Shown one piece after another: positions 33,840 through 43,426 of a DNA stretch of 64,000 bases. This stretch comes from Verrucomicrobiota bacterium (GTDB lineage Bacteria; Verrucomicrobiota; Verrucomicrobiia; Chthoniobacterales; Xiphinematobacteraceae): the NCBI GenBank assembly GCA_023269545.1, contig JAHFTB010000002.1, positions 82,899 through 146,898 on the forward strand, given 5' to 3'. The notes under the pieces were generated by a model. It was not told the DNA's origin. It saw only the letters and a program-made list of their open reading frames with translations, and did no database searches. Every line of letters begins with the position of its first letter. The first letter of the stretch is position 1. The translations under genes and the position numbers were made by a program.

Positions 33840-35026
33840 CAACCTATCGAGGCAAGCCAGTTGTTCTGGAAGGAGAGAATTTCTCCGGACGAACGGCTCT
33901 ACTTCACCGTTGTGTTGCTGACCGTTCTCAGAAAGGAGATCCAGCCGTTTACCTCGGATCTTCTGTTCATAGATATCTTTCGTCGCTGATGCCTAGCGTT
34001 CATGATGAGCTTTATCTTCACGTTTTCGGTGCTCGTCACGAAAAATCACTATTCTGTCTTGCTGAATCATTTGGATTAACCCGTTGCTTTTATCAAAGTC
34101 CCTTTACTCTTTCCGGTGGAGAGCAAGCTCTGCTAGCCATCCTTTCTCAATTAGGCATGGAGCCCACCCTACTTGCTTTGGATAGTACATTGGGCGAACT
34201 TGATCAGGTGAACAGGGTGAGAATTACACAGGTTTTTTCCTCACCAGTTGCTGAGAATACAATTACAGTACTTACTGAAAATGGTTATGCAAGGGACCGT
34301 ACGGGGAATTTGCCCATTCGACGGCCCGTTTCTGAATTTGTAGAACCCTCGACAAAGCCACCTCGATTTTGTGCTTCGGATTTCAGGTTCATACCTTCTG
34401 CAAATAGGGGATGTTTGGAGGCCGACGAAATTAGATTTAGCTACAGAGCGGGATTTCCCATTTTGTGTGGGGTTTCCTTTCGGTTGGAGCCGGGTCGTAT
34501 TTATTCGCTTGAGGGTAGAAATGGTGCGGGGAAAAGTACTCTGGCGCAGATTTTAGTGGGAGCCTTGCCTCTGCGTCGCGGAAAGATCTCTTTTGGGGGT
34601 CGCATCTTTAATGCGTGGAAAAATCCCGGACAAATTGTGGTCATGCACATGCAAAATCCGGATATTCAACTTTTTTCAAATTCTGTAAGCAAGGAACTCT
34701 CTGATCTTCCTGCACTTTCATCCGGATCTGCTGCTGCATTAGCAGGAGTGGAAAATTTGATGCTTGAGCATCCATTTGATCTTCCCTTTGTCCTGCGCAA
34801 ACGGCTGACTTTTTCTCTCATAGCCAATCTGAGACGCCCCTGGTTTATCTTTGATGAGCCCACATTAGGACAAGATGTCCGAGCCTGTGATCAAATGGTT
34901 GCCATTCTCCGACAGATGGCAAAAAACGGTGCCGGCATCATTGTGATCTCACATTCTCAAGAATTTATTTGCAGACTGGAAACACAAAGGCTCTGGCTCG
35001 AAAATGGTTTCATGAGAGAACTTTAA
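33818..35026 (+). CDS. ecfA: fused double ATPase (A) component of the ECF transporter
   Basis: 402 residues holding two ABC ATPase domains in one chain. Domain 1: degenerate Walker A (GENFSGRT, about 19-26, Arg in place of Lys), good signature LSGGEQ at 98, Walker B-like LLALDS at 118 without the catalytic Glu. Domain 2 (from about 200): canonical Walker A GRNGAGKST at 233, Q-loop MQNPDIQLF, signature replaced by LRKRLTF at 326, Walker B WFIFDEPT at 342, and H-loop ISHS. One complete ATP site can form, from domain 2 Walker motifs and the domain 1 signature. Other ECF systems use separate EcfA1 and EcfA2. Confidence 0.9.
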   Translation: MDITAFLTTYRGKPVVLEGENFSGRTALLHRCVADRSQKGDPAVYLGSSVHRYLSSLMPSVHDELYLHVFGARHEKSLFCLAESFGLTRCFYQSPFTLSGGEQALLAILSQLGMEPTLLALDSTLGELDQVNRVRITQVFSSPVAENTITVLTENGYARDRTGNLPIRRPVSEFVEPSTKPPRFCASDFRFIPSANRGCLEADEIRFSYRAGFPILCGVSFRLEPGRIYSLEGRNGAGKSTLAQILVGALPLRRGKISFGGRIFNAWKNPGQIVVMHMQNPDIQLFSNSVSKELSDLPALSSGSAAALAGVENLMLEHPFDLPFVLRKRLTFSLIANLRRPWFIFDEPTLGQDVRACDQMVAILRQMAKNGAGIIVISHSQEFICRLETQRLWLENGFMREL

Positions 35027-35109
35027 GTTCTACGGAGATGGCCTTTTGCTTTCGCGATGGCCTTTTGCTTACGCCGCTCCTAAAGCTAAAATTGCAGTCA
35101 CATCCGTGA

Positions 35110-35133
35110 TCATTTTATACTGGCTTCGCTATA
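35110..35133 (+). repeat. MITE/REP-like end supplying the glyA stop codon
   Basis: TCATTTTATACTGGCTTCGC TATA matches the right end of the 982-1149 element. Read on the minus strand it encodes the last residues Y-S-E-A-S-I-K and the TGA stop of the glyA fusion. Confidence 0.7.
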
Positions 35134-36837
35134 AAAAGGCAGAGGAAATTTTGAGGTGAAGGCGGTGACTTGGGATCGGATCGAGGCAAGTGCGCTATCG
35201 TCTGAACGGACTTTAAGTGCCGCATCGAGAATGTCCGCAATTTCCATCATGTCTTCTTCTTTCATTCCGCGAGTGGTCATAGCTGGGGTGCCGAGGCGAA
35301 TTCCGCCTGTTTTGGTAATGGGTTCGGTGTCGAAGGGAATCGCATTTTTATTGACCGTAATAGCGGCTTTATCCAGAGCGATTTGTGCTTCCACACCGTG
35401 GATTCCTTTAGGACGTAAGTCTACGAGCACAATATGATTATCCGTTCCGCCGGAAACAATGCGATAGCCCAAAAGTGCCAACCGAGCGGCAAGGGCCTTA
35501 CTGTTAGAAACAACCTGCTGAGCGTATGTTTTAAAAGAGGGTTGAAATGCTTCGTGGAGGCAGACTGCTTTTGCAGCTATGATGTGCATGAGAGGCCCGC
35601 CCTGGATTCCGGGAAATACCATAGAGTCTATCTTTTTAGCATATTGCTCACGACAGAAAATGAGGCCAGCGCGGGGGCCTCGAAGGCTCTTATGTGTGGT
35701 TGTGGTGACGAAGTCCGCATGAGGAACCGGATTGGGGTGCATGCCTCCCGCAACGAGACCTGCAATATGAGCCATGTCTACGAAAAGAAGTGCGCCCACG
35801 GAATCAGCAATTTGTCTCAGACGGGCAAAGTCAATGATTCGAGAATACGAAGAAGCTCCCGCTGTGATCAGTTTTGGACGGACTTCTTCCGCTTGCCGAG
35901 CCAGTGCCTCGTAATCAATTTGTTCTGTTTGCTGGTCGACTCCATAATGACTGACCTCGTACAGCTTCCCTGAAAAATTGGCCTTGTGCCCGTGAGTCAG
36001 ATGTCCACCATGGGCGAGATCCATGGTCAAAATGCGATCACCTAGTTGAAGGGCACTGAAATACACTGCCATATTTGCCTGGCTACCAGAATGAGGTTGC
36101 ACATTGGCATGTTCAGCGTGGAAGATCTTTTTCGCACGTTCTATGGCAAGAGCTTCCACCACATCCACAAACTCGCACCCCCCGTACCACCGTTTATTCG
36201 GATAACCTTCTGCGTATTTATTAGTGAGACAGGATCCCTGAGCTTCCATGACAGCGGCGCTGGTATAATTTTCAGAGGCAATAAGTTCGATATGTTCAAA
36301 CTGACGATGTTGCTCATTGCTAATCGCTTTGGCGATTTGAGGATCAACGGTTTCTAACTGTGGATGGATGGCGTTGGGCATTGGGGACATAGAATTTTGA
36401 TCGATGAGAAGGAGAATTTTTTTGACGGCGTTTTTAATCACCTCTTTGCAGCGTTTGTAAGTTTCACGATTGTATCCGATGGGGTCAGGAACATCAGGGG
36501 ACCCGGGTTCGGATTCGCGAAGAAGAAAAACCTTATCCCTCGAAAGGGGGTAAAGAAAATTCAGTGTTCTTTTGTGTTCGCGGCTCATAACGAAGATATG
36601 GGTTGCGCGTTTGATAAGATCCACCGTCAGAGGGCGGCTATGGTACGAAGAAATATCGATGCCATCGTTACGGAGAAGCTGTACGGCAAACTGACTGGGT
36701 GGGGCCCCAGACAGGGCGTTGATGCCGGCGGAGAATACCTCCACCTCTTTACGGTCCTTAAGGAGTTTTCGGAAAAGGCCTTCCGCCATAGGGCTACGGC
36801 AGGTATTGCCCGTACAAATAAACAGAATTGATTTCAT
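35110..36837 (-). CDS. glyA: fusion of low-molecular-weight protein phosphatase and serine hydroxymethyltransferase
   Basis: 575 residues from the ATG at 36837 ([10 protein letters not shown]); the open frame extends upstream without family support. Residues 1-149: LMW phosphatase with the P-loop CTGNTCRSP (8-16) and acid loop DVPDPIG. Residues from 150: complete SHMT, with [24 protein letters not shown], the [11 protein letters not shown] region, PLP lysine 383 in [14 protein letters not shown] and [13 protein letters not shown]. It makes glycine and methylene-THF from serine. There is no stop, frameshift or clear internal ribosome site between the domains; an internal ATG at 36390 could give free SHMT. 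The last seven codons lie in a dispersed repeat. Confidence 0.93.
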   Translation of the reverse strand: MKSILFICTGNTCRSPMAEGLFRKLLKDRKEVEVFSAGINALSGAPPSQFAVQLLRNDGIDISSYHSRPLTVDLIKRATHIFVMSREHKRTLNFLYPLSRDKVFLLRESEPGSPDVPDPIGYNRETYKRCKEVIKNAVKKILLLIDQNSMSPMPNAIHPQLETVDPQIAKAISNEQHRQFEHIELIASENYTSAAVMEAQGSCLTNKYAEGYPNKRWYGGCEFVDVVEALAIERAKKIFHAEHANVQPHSGSQANMAVYFSALQLGDRILTMDLAHGGHLTHGHKANFSGKLYEVSHYGVDQQTEQIDYEALARQAEEVRPKLITAGASSYSRIIDFARLRQIADSVGALLFVDMAHIAGLVAGGMHPNPVPHADFVTTTTHKSLRGPRAGLIFCREQYAKKIDSMVFPGIQGGPLMHIIAAKAVCLHEAFQPSFKTYAQQVVSNSKALAARLALLGYRIVSGGTDNHIVLVDLRPKGIHGVEAQIALDKAAITVNKNAIPFDTEPITKTGGIRLGTPAMTTRGMKEEDMMEIADILDAALKVRSDDSALASIRSQVTAFTSKFPLPFYSEASIK

Positions 36838-36978
36838 GGAACAGGATCCAAATGTTTGCAACAGAATAGTGTGGTAGGGCCTGTTAACACAATGAGAAGA
36901 GGTGGCGCGAGAGAAATTACAGAAGTCAATGTTGAGTGAATACCAGCTTGAGAATGATACTGAGCCAGCGGTATATGT

Positions 36979-37404
36979 TTGCAATCACACATCTATTATT
37001 TGGAAAAGCCATCCACCATTTCGGATTTATATCGATTCGCCCTAGTGCTGACACAGGACGCTTCGCAAGCGACATCTTTAGTCGAAGAGTCTGTCCAAGA
37101 AGTTTTAAATAGAGGCGGCGAAGAAAGCACCAGAAGGATGAAGTGGTTGATTTTTCAAAAGATTCGGCAAAAAGCTCTCCGCCAGATTGAAACATCAGGA
37201 AGCAGATCTCTTTCTGGTAGCGTGGCAGCATTACATGCGCTTCCGGAGCCCGCCCGGAGCGCGATGACTCTGCTTTGCTTGGAAAGCTTTTCTTTGCAGG
37301 ATCTGGAGTCTTTTCTGGATCTTTCCACGCGAGAATTGGGGGAGGCTCTTGAAACTGCCCGTTCCGGTCTCAAGCGTTCGCTCCCGTTTTCTCACGACCC
37401 CTAA
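36979..37404 (+). CDS. divergent ECF-type sigma factor
   Basis: About 141 residues. The first part ([20 protein letters not shown] followed by EESVQEVL) resembles sigma region 2.1-2.2. The last part ([20 protein letters not shown] then [20 protein letters not shown]) resembles region 4 with its helix-turn-helix. The -10 recognising part looks shortened or diverged. No ATG is available at the N-terminus; TTG at 36979 or 37000 are the candidates. It lies 21 bases before a membrane protein that looks like its anti-sigma factor. Confidence 0.65.
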   Translation: MQSHIYYLEKPSTISDLYRFALVLTQDASQATSLVEESVQEVLNRGGEESTRRMKWLIFQKIRQKALRQIETSGSRSLSGSVAALHALPEPARSAMTLLCLESFSLQDLESFLDLSTRELGEALETARSGLKRSLPFSHDP

Positions 37405-37425
37405 CCTTTCCGGAACATTACTCTT

Positions 37426-38205
37426 GTGACAATCAAGCAAATAAAAAGCCTTCTCTTGGTTTGCCCTCCAACTGGGAATGACGGTGGAGATCCACGTCTC
37501 AAAAAGGCTCTTCAAGCCGCTCAAAAGGATCCCGAGCTACGGGCTGCGTGGGACACTCAAGTAAAGTTTGACCGTCGCGTAGCGGATGGCTTACGAGCCA
37601 TTGCGCCTCCGCCTTCTCTCATGGCGGCCGCTACAAATGTGGAGTCTCATCTTTCTCATCGGACGGTACCGACTATGTCTTTGCGGGATCCGGCAATTCT
37701 GTCTGTGGTGATCGCATTTGTTTTGCTTGTGGGATTGGGAATATGGCTTGTTTTTGGCAAAATGTCTTCTTTCCCAGGCGCATCCGAAACCTGGGAAATC
37801 GTGTCGATGGGAGATAGCGCGCCAGCGGACCGATTAGAACCTATCACGCTAAAGTTGGATGTATTGGATGATTGGTTTGCTATGAAGGGAATGGACCAAT
37901 TTTGGGCGCCAACGGAACTGGGAAATCTGGATGTCGTGGGGGCACGGCTTTTTTATTTCGCAGATATTCCTGTAGCGATGGGAGTTGGGGATCAGCCACT
38001 GGTGTCCTTCTATGCTTTCAATGGAACCCGACTAGGAATTTCCGTGCCAACGGATGGGAAATGGAAACTCGTGACTCGAGATCGGAAAGCAATTGCGGTA
38101 ACAGGCCAAGGAGATATGGTTTTTGTGATAGAAATTGACGGCGACCGAACGGATTTACAACGAATTTTACACCAATTGTACGCTTCAAAATACTCCGAGC
38201 AATAA
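37426..38205 (+). CDS. probable membrane-anchored anti-sigma factor
   Basis: 259 residues, GTG start. N-terminal cytoplasmic helical part (about 1-85), one membrane helix (AILSVVIAFVLLVGLGIWLV), then a periplasmic domain that contains WFAMKGMDQFWAP and VVGARLFYFADIPVAMGVGD. This topology after a sigma-like gene is typical of anti-sigma factors. The periplasmic domain is not one I can name. The signal it senses is unknown. Confidence 0.68.
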   Translation: MTIKQIKSLLLVCPPTGNDGGDPRLKKALQAAQKDPELRAAWDTQVKFDRRVADGLRAIAPPPSLMAAATNVESHLSHRTVPTMSLRDPAILSVVIAFVLLVGLGIWLVFGKMSSFPGASETWEIVSMGDSAPADRLEPITLKLDVLDDWFAMKGMDQFWAPTELGNLDVVGARLFYFADIPVAMGVGDQPLVSFYAFNGTRLGISVPTDGKWKLVTRDRKAIAVTGQGDMVFVIEIDGDRTDLQRILHQLYASKYSEQ

Positions 38206-38249
38206 ACCGGAAAAAGACATACGGTTGTTCTTGTTCTGCAATTTATTCA

Positions 38250-39518
38250 CTAGGGAAAGAGTCCTCTGATTTGTTTCGCTGCTCGCACGCGTTCAATGCC
38301 AATGGAAAGAGCGGAACTTCGGTTGGAAATGCCCCGTTCTTTCGCTCTGCGGATGACCGCAGAAAAAGCACCTTCCAAAATTCTGCATAACCGATCAATG
38401 ACTTCCGTATCCGTCCAAAGAAAATTTTGAATATCTTGGACCCACTCAAAGTAAGAGACTACTACCCCTCCTACGTTACAGAGAATATCGGGAATGACAA
38501 AGATTTCATCCCGCCGTTGCTCTAGGATTGCGTCGGCCTCGGGTGTGGTGGGGCCATTGGCTGCTTCCGCGAGGATGCGACATCGTAGTTGGCCGGCATT
38601 CGATTGAGTGATGACACGTTCGATAGCAGCCGGTACGAGCACGTCACAGGGAAGTGTGAGCAATTCAGCGGGATCAATCATTTCTCCCCCGTCGAATCCT
38701 TCCAGGGATTTATGTTCCGCTACATAGCGGTCGGCCACTGACACATCGATTCCCTTCGGATTGTAGAGGGCAATCATCTGATCGCTGATGCCGATTACTT
38801 TCATTCCTGTACGATAGGCTAGTCCACACGCTGTGACAGATCCTACATTGCCGAACCCTTGGACGATGGCCGTCCCTCCCTGCGGACTGATTTGCAGATG
38901 ATTGTAGGCACGTTCCACAAGAAAAACGACGCCGCGACCGGTGGCTTCGCGTCTTCCGGCGCAACCGCCCAAAACGGTAGGTTTTCCCGTAACGATCTCG
39001 GCAACGGATTTTCCGGCATGAGAGGAATAGCTATCCATGAACCATGCCATGACTTGTTCGTTAGTGCCCAGGTCCGGTCCCATGATATCTGTCTGAGGCC
39101 CAACGAAAGGAATCATTTCCAACATGTACCTACGAGAAACTCTTTGAAGTTCGGTGGGGGTCAGGCTTCTGGGATCCACAGCAACTCCTCCTTTCGCACC
39201 GCCGTAAGGGAGACCCGCTAGCGCGCATTTCCAACTCATCCATACTGCAAGGGCGGCAGATTCGCCTAAGGTCAAAGTGGGAGTAAAGCGAGTGCCTCCT
39301 TTTGTAGGCCCCAAGGCAAGATGATGTTGCACTCGGTATCCTTGAAAGACGGCGATGCTTCCATCTTCTCGATGAATAGGGATGGAAACGGAAATTGCTC
39401 GTTTCGGGAGTATGAGTTGGTCTCGCTCGCCTCCGTGGATTTCTAATAGGTCGGCTACGGCATCGAATTGTTGTCGTGCCATTTTAAATACGGGATCGAA
39501 ATAGATTTCTCGTTCCAT
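38250..39518 (-). CDS. gdhA: glutamate dehydrogenase (Glu/Leu/Phe/Val dehydrogenase family)
   Basis: 422 residues, normal for the NAD-type hexameric enzyme. Seen: FQGYRVQHHLALGPTKGGTR (substrate Lys), LPYGGAKGGVAVDP (catalytic Lys), VGPQTDIMGPDLGTNEQVMA, Rossmann loop VQGFGNVGS and AEAANGPTTPEAD. Reversible oxidative deamination of glutamate to 2-oxoglutarate, linking nitrogen metabolism to the TCA cycle. Starts MEREIYFDPVFKMARQQFD. Single gene, convergent with the anti-sigma gene. Confidence 0.95.
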   Translation of the reverse strand: MEREIYFDPVFKMARQQFDAVADLLEIHGGERDQLILPKRAISVSIPIHREDGSIAVFQGYRVQHHLALGPTKGGTRFTPTLTLGESAALAVWMSWKCALAGLPYGGAKGGVAVDPRSLTPTELQRVSRRYMLEMIPFVGPQTDIMGPDLGTNEQVMAWFMDSYSSHAGKSVAEIVTGKPTVLGGCAGRREATGRGVVFLVERAYNHLQISPQGGTAIVQGFGNVGSVTACGLAYRTGMKVIGISDQMIALYNPKGIDVSVADRYVAEHKSLEGFDGGEMIDPAELLTLPCDVLVPAAIERVITQSNAGQLRCRILAEAANGPTTPEADAILEQRRDEIFVIPDILCNVGGVVVSYFEWVQDIQNFLWTDTEVIDRLCRILEGAFSAVIRRAKERGISNRSSALSIGIERVRAAKQIRGLFP

Positions 39519-39647
39519 GATAGATTAAAAAAATTTAAAATTTGAAAGTCATCGGGAGGGCGTCCATCCCCATCTACCGATGAGTAAACAGTAATTTTGC
39601 AGAAAAGTTGCGTATTTCAACTGGTTGATAGTTTTGGAAGCGATGCT

Positions 39648-40136
39648 TTAGTGAATTCGATAACGACCGTCGCCTACGCTGAGGACTCGAATACGAACTC
39701 GCGTAATGCCTCTGGCATAGAATTCAAGTTTTTTTGCAGCTTTGGGAGTGACGTCCAAAATTCTTCCTTTAATAAAAGGACCTCGATCATTGAGACGAAG
39801 GATGGTGGACTTTCCATTGTTAAGATTGGTTACCTTAACGCGACAGGGAAGCGGAAGGATCCTGTGCGCACCTTCCAACGCGGAAGACTGAAAACGTTCG
39901 CCTAAAGCAGTCTTTCCTGGAAACAGCCAGTTGCCTTCTGTATAATGGGAAGCGACTCCGTATTCTATAAAGCCTACCGCCTGTCTGGGAGATAATGGAT
40001 GATAACGAATTCCTCGGAGGTGATAGGGTTGATACTTGTAGCCACGATAAGAATGGTTCGCGCAGGAACAGACATATCCAACCAATGCAAGAAGCAGTAA
40101 CAATCGGGGAATACTTTTCGCATCTTCCAAAATCAT
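39648..40136 (-). CDS. rlpA: RlpA-family septal/cell-wall protein
   Basis: 162 residues from the ATG at 40136 (MILEDAKSIPRLLLLLALVG); an earlier in-frame ATG at 40202 would place a polar stretch before the signal. The signal helix ends in GYVCSCAN, so lipidation is possible although the lipobox is not perfect. The RlpA double-psi beta-barrel follows: GVASHYTEGN, PGKTALGERF, VKVTNLNNGK and LRLNDRGPF with the catalytic-type Asp. RlpA proteins bind or cleave naked glycan strands. There is no SPOR domain. Confidence 0.9.
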   Translation of the reverse strand: MILEDAKSIPRLLLLLALVGYVCSCANHSYRGYKYQPYHLRGIRYHPLSPRQAVGFIEYGVASHYTEGNWLFPGKTALGERFQSSALEGAHRILPLPCRVKVTNLNNGKSTILRLNDRGPFIKGRILDVTPKAAKKLEFYARGITRVRIRVLSVGDGRYRIH

Positions 40137-40270
40137 AACGGATTGTAAGAGCCCACTTGTTACCCTACAGTTGCTTTTTTTGTTTTGCTTTTTGTCACCC
40201 AAGCAAAACTTTATTTTTTCTGCTATAAAGACAAAAGAGCCCTCCGATAACTAGCAGATTGGGAGCGGGA

Positions 40271-40594
40271 CTAAAAACCAGGCAGTCCCGGAATTTTAAA
40301 TCCGGCAGTGACTTTACTCATTTCTTGTTCAGCTGCATTCCTCACGTCTTCTGTGGCTTGTTTGATGGCAGCTAGGATGACATCTTCCAAAGACTCTACG
40401 TCCTTGGGGTCCACCAGGCTGGGGTCAATTTTCAATGAGAGAAAATCTCCCGCCGCATTACAGGTAATTTTTACCATCCCGCCACCCGCGGCGGTTTCCA
40501 CCACAATGGTTTTCAGCTTTTCCTGAGTTTCCTTAAAACGTTTTTTGGCTTTTTCAGCTTCTTTTAGCAAATTTCCGAGGTTTCCGAGATTCAT
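40271..40594 (-). CDS. ybaB: nucleoid-associated protein, YbaB/EbfC family
   Basis: 107 residues with the family pattern: N-terminal helix LLKEAEKAKKRFKETQEKLK, the GGGMVKITCNAAGDFLSLKI strand pair, and helix DVILAAIKQATEDVRNAAEQ. Dimeric DNA-binding protein. It overlaps dnaX by ATGA, as in the widely conserved dnaX-ybaB pair. Confidence 0.95.
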   Translation of the reverse strand: MNLGNLGNLLKEAEKAKKRFKETQEKLKTIVVETAAGGGMVKITCNAAGDFLSLKIDPSLVDPKDVESLEDVILAAIKQATEDVRNAAEQEMSKVTAGFKIPGLPGF

Positions 40595-42246
40595 GATGAT
40601 GCGGTTTGAATAGTTCCTTTAAAAATTTCCAGCGCTTTACGGATCAGAGGATCATTTTTGAACTCTTCCATGGGATCCGTGGGCGGTGGCAAAAGGGACG
40701 TGTTTTCGGGAGGACTTTCTAAATGTGTCTGGTCTAAAGTGGACGGGATATCCACCAAGTCAATCTTCAAACGTGTCACAGATCCTCGCTTTTGTGAAAG
40801 CCGTTTTTCTAGTAATGATTGGATATCTCCCCAAAAAATAGACTCAAACTGTATTTTGAAGGATTTTGGAAAACAGACTCGCAGATGGGTTCCTTCAAAG
40901 GCGGCATTTTCCGCCTCGCTCAGCCAACCAAATTTAAAGGGACTTTCATTGATGGTTTCCGCGGCCACTGTTTTCCAGATCATTGCGGCGGAAAGTTCTT
41001 GAGCGGTGCCGCAGCTGGGCTGAACGGCTGCTTCAGGGGATACCAGATCCGTGTTTTTGAGGGGAAGTTTTTCCGATGGGGCTTCCGGTGGGGCGGGAGG
41101 AGCTTGAATCGAAGGCAGTGAATCGGGGGATCCTAACCCTAAGTGAGTCAGAGTGGTTAAAACGTCATCCAGACTTGCTTGTTCCAGCAGATGGGCGGCT
41201 TTAATGATCGTAACGTCCATTTGGAGGTGGGTGTCTGAAGCCCACTTCATACGAGATTGGGTATCGGCCAGGAGATCCAGCAATTCCAATAACTTACTTT
41301 GATTGATGCAGATTGCTTGGTTCCGAATAGCCGGATCCGCGGTTTTGTCAGCTTTGGCTTGTTGAATTAGCACATCTCGCAACCAGATAATCCAATCTCC
41401 CAATAAACGGGCCAAATCGCGACCATTCGATGCTTGTTCCGCGACAAGCGCCAATGCTTCGGCAGTTTTTTTTTCGAAAACGAGTGCCGAAAGGTCGGCA
41501 ACTGTTTGACGAGGGGTGAGGCCAAAAAGGAGAAGGACTTCCGATTCTGTAATCTGGTTGCCGCAGAAAGCAACTGCTTGATCAAGCATGGATTCCGCAT
41601 CTCGGAGGGCGCCATCCGCAGCGGTCGCAATGGCAAGAGCGGCGTTCTCATCCATGACGATATTTTCTTTCGAAGCGATGGCCTGCAGATGAGAAGTCAT
41701 GAGCTGAGGGGAAATGCGTTTGAGATCAAAACGCTGACAGCGACTGGAAATGGTCGCAGGTACCTTCTGGATTTCCGTGGTGGCGAAGATGAATTTCACA
41801 TGAGAGGGAGGCTCTTCTAATGTCTTCAGCAAGGCATTAAAGGCGCCGGAGGAAAGCATATGGACCTCATCGATGATGTAGATTTTAAAAGGACCCCGAA
41901 CTGGAGAAAATAGTACATTTTCGCGGATTTCGCGGATGTTTTCCACTCCGTTATTACTAGCTCCATCGATCTCTAAAACATCTAATGAACGGCTTTCTGC
42001 GATTTCCACACAGGAATCACACCCCCCGCAAGGCTGCGCAGTAGGGCCGTTCTGGCAATTCAGGGCTTTGGCGAGAATACGAGCCGTCGAGGTCTTCCCT
42101 GTGCCGCGCGGCCCAACAAAAAGATATGCCTGAGCCAAGCGATTCAAACCAATGGAATTACGAAGAACCGTCGTGATGGAGTCTTGTCCGATCACCTCTT
42201 CAAAGGTTTGAGGACGATATTTTCGGGCAAAGACTCGGTAACTCAC
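40591..42246 (-). CDS. dnaX: DNA polymerase III subunits gamma/tau
   Basis: 551 residues from the GTG at 42246 (VSYRVFARKYRPQTF), the standard DnaX start; a longer frame to 42309 adds nothing conserved. AAA+ clamp-loader landmarks: GPRGTGKTSTARILAKALNC (Walker A), zinc cysteines CGGCDSC, KIYIIDEVHMLS (Walker B) and SSRCQRFDLKR (sensor 1/SRC). The C-terminal third is Pro-rich and weakly conserved. Coupled to ybaB. Confidence 0.96.
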   Translation of the reverse strand: MSYRVFARKYRPQTFEEVIGQDSITTVLRNSIGLNRLAQAYLFVGPRGTGKTSTARILAKALNCQNGPTAQPCGGCDSCVEIAESRSLDVLEIDGASNNGVENIREIRENVLFSPVRGPFKIYIIDEVHMLSSGAFNALLKTLEEPPSHVKFIFATTEIQKVPATISSRCQRFDLKRISPQLMTSHLQAIASKENIVMDENAALAIATAADGALRDAESMLDQAVAFCGNQITESEVLLLFGLTPRQTVADLSALVFEKKTAEALALVAEQASNGRDLARLLGDWIIWLRDVLIQQAKADKTADPAIRNQAICINQSKLLELLDLLADTQSRMKWASDTHLQMDVTIIKAAHLLEQASLDDVLTTLTHLGLGSPDSLPSIQAPPAPPEAPSEKLPLKNTDLVSPEAAVQPSCGTAQELSAAMIWKTVAAETINESPFKFGWLSEAENAAFEGTHLRVCFPKSFKIQFESIFWGDIQSLLEKRLSQKRGSVTRLKIDLVDIPSTLDQTHLESPPENTSLLPPPTDPMEEFKNDPLIRKALEIFKGTIQTASS

Positions 42247-42448
42247 ACGAAAAAAATAGGACAATGGTGCTGCGAAACAAGAAAACAAAATGCCATCTTG
42301 AAAGACCACGATCCCTTTTCAAGCGACAATGCTGTTCAGTAAAATTTTTAAACCTGCTGTGAAGTGAAGAAAGTCCGGTGAAAGAAAGCCCGGTTCCCGG
42401 GCAGGAAATAGGTTGGATTTTATGGAATGATCTACTAGAACGCCCAAC

Positions 42449-43426
42449 ATGCGAATTCTTGTCACGGGAGGGTGTGGCTTTATTGGAAGCAATTTTATCC
42501 GATTCTTGCTGGAGCATTACAAACCCGAATTTGTCACTAATGTCGATATCCTCACCTACGCTGGAAATCTTTCCAATCTCAATGGAGCAGTGGAACCATA
42601 CGGCGAGCGATATGAATTTTTTAAAGCGGATATTGCAGCGCAAGACGCTATGGACGCGGTCATGGCGAAACACAAATTCTATGCGATCGTCAATTTCGCG
42701 GCGGAATCGCATGTGGACCGGAGTATCAATTCCCCTCTGAATTTCATTCATACCAATGTGGTGGGAACAGAAATTCTCCTCGAATGTGCACGCAGGCATG
42801 GAGTGAAACGTTTCGTGCAGGTCTCCACGGACGAAGTCTACGGATCCCTAGAGGCGAAGGGACGTTTCACGGAAGATTCTCCTTTACTCCCTTCTTCTCC
42901 TTATTCCGCTAGCAAAGCAGGCGCAGATCTCTTGGCTCTCGCTGCTCATCGGACATTTGGCCAGGAGGTGCTGGTAACTCGTTGTTCCAATAACTATGGA
43001 CCTTACCAGTTTCCAGAAAAATTGATCCCACTCATCATTACGAGAGCACTTTCCAACCAATCTTTACCAGTTTACGGAGATGGAAAAAATGTACGTGACT
43101 GGATTCATGTGGAAGATCACTGCCGAGCCATCTTAGCGATCCTTCTGGAAGGAAAACCCGGTCAGATCTATAATGTGGGTGCGGATTGCGAAGTAGGAAA
43201 TATGGATCTTGTACGGAAAATTTTGGGCATTCTCAAAAAACCCGAGTCCCTGATTCAGTTTGTGGCAGATCGTCCGGGTCACGATCGCCGTTATGCAGTG
43301 GATGCTTCTCGCCTCCGTTCTGAATTAGATTGGAAGCCGATTCATCCATTTTCCAAAGCATTGGAGCAAACAGTCGCTTGGTATGTAGATAATCGGGAAT
43401 GGTGGAAGCCGCCTGGCGACCAATAA
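42449..43426 (+). CDS. rfbB: dTDP-glucose 4,6-dehydratase
   Basis: 325 residues of the extended short-chain dehydrogenase family. GGCGFIGSNFIR (NAD loop), NFAAESHVDRSI, STDEVYGSLE, catalytic YSASK, RCSNNYGPYQFPEKLIPL and DWIHVEDHCRAI are in order. Second step of dTDP-L-rhamnose synthesis for surface polysaccharide. Its TAA stop overlaps the ATG of rfbD by one base. Divergent from dnaX. Confidence 0.96.
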   Translation: MRILVTGGCGFIGSNFIRFLLEHYKPEFVTNVDILTYAGNLSNLNGAVEPYGERYEFFKADIAAQDAMDAVMAKHKFYAIVNFAAESHVDRSINSPLNFIHTNVVGTEILLECARRHGVKRFVQVSTDEVYGSLEAKGRFTEDSPLLPSSPYSASKAGADLLALAAHRTFGQEVLVTRCSNNYGPYQFPEKLIPLIITRALSNQSLPVYGDGKNVRDWIHVEDHCRAILAILLEGKPGQIYNVGADCEVGNMDLVRKILGILKKPESLIQFVADRPGHDRRYAVDASRLRSELDWKPIHPFSKALEQTVAWYVDNREWWKPPGDQ

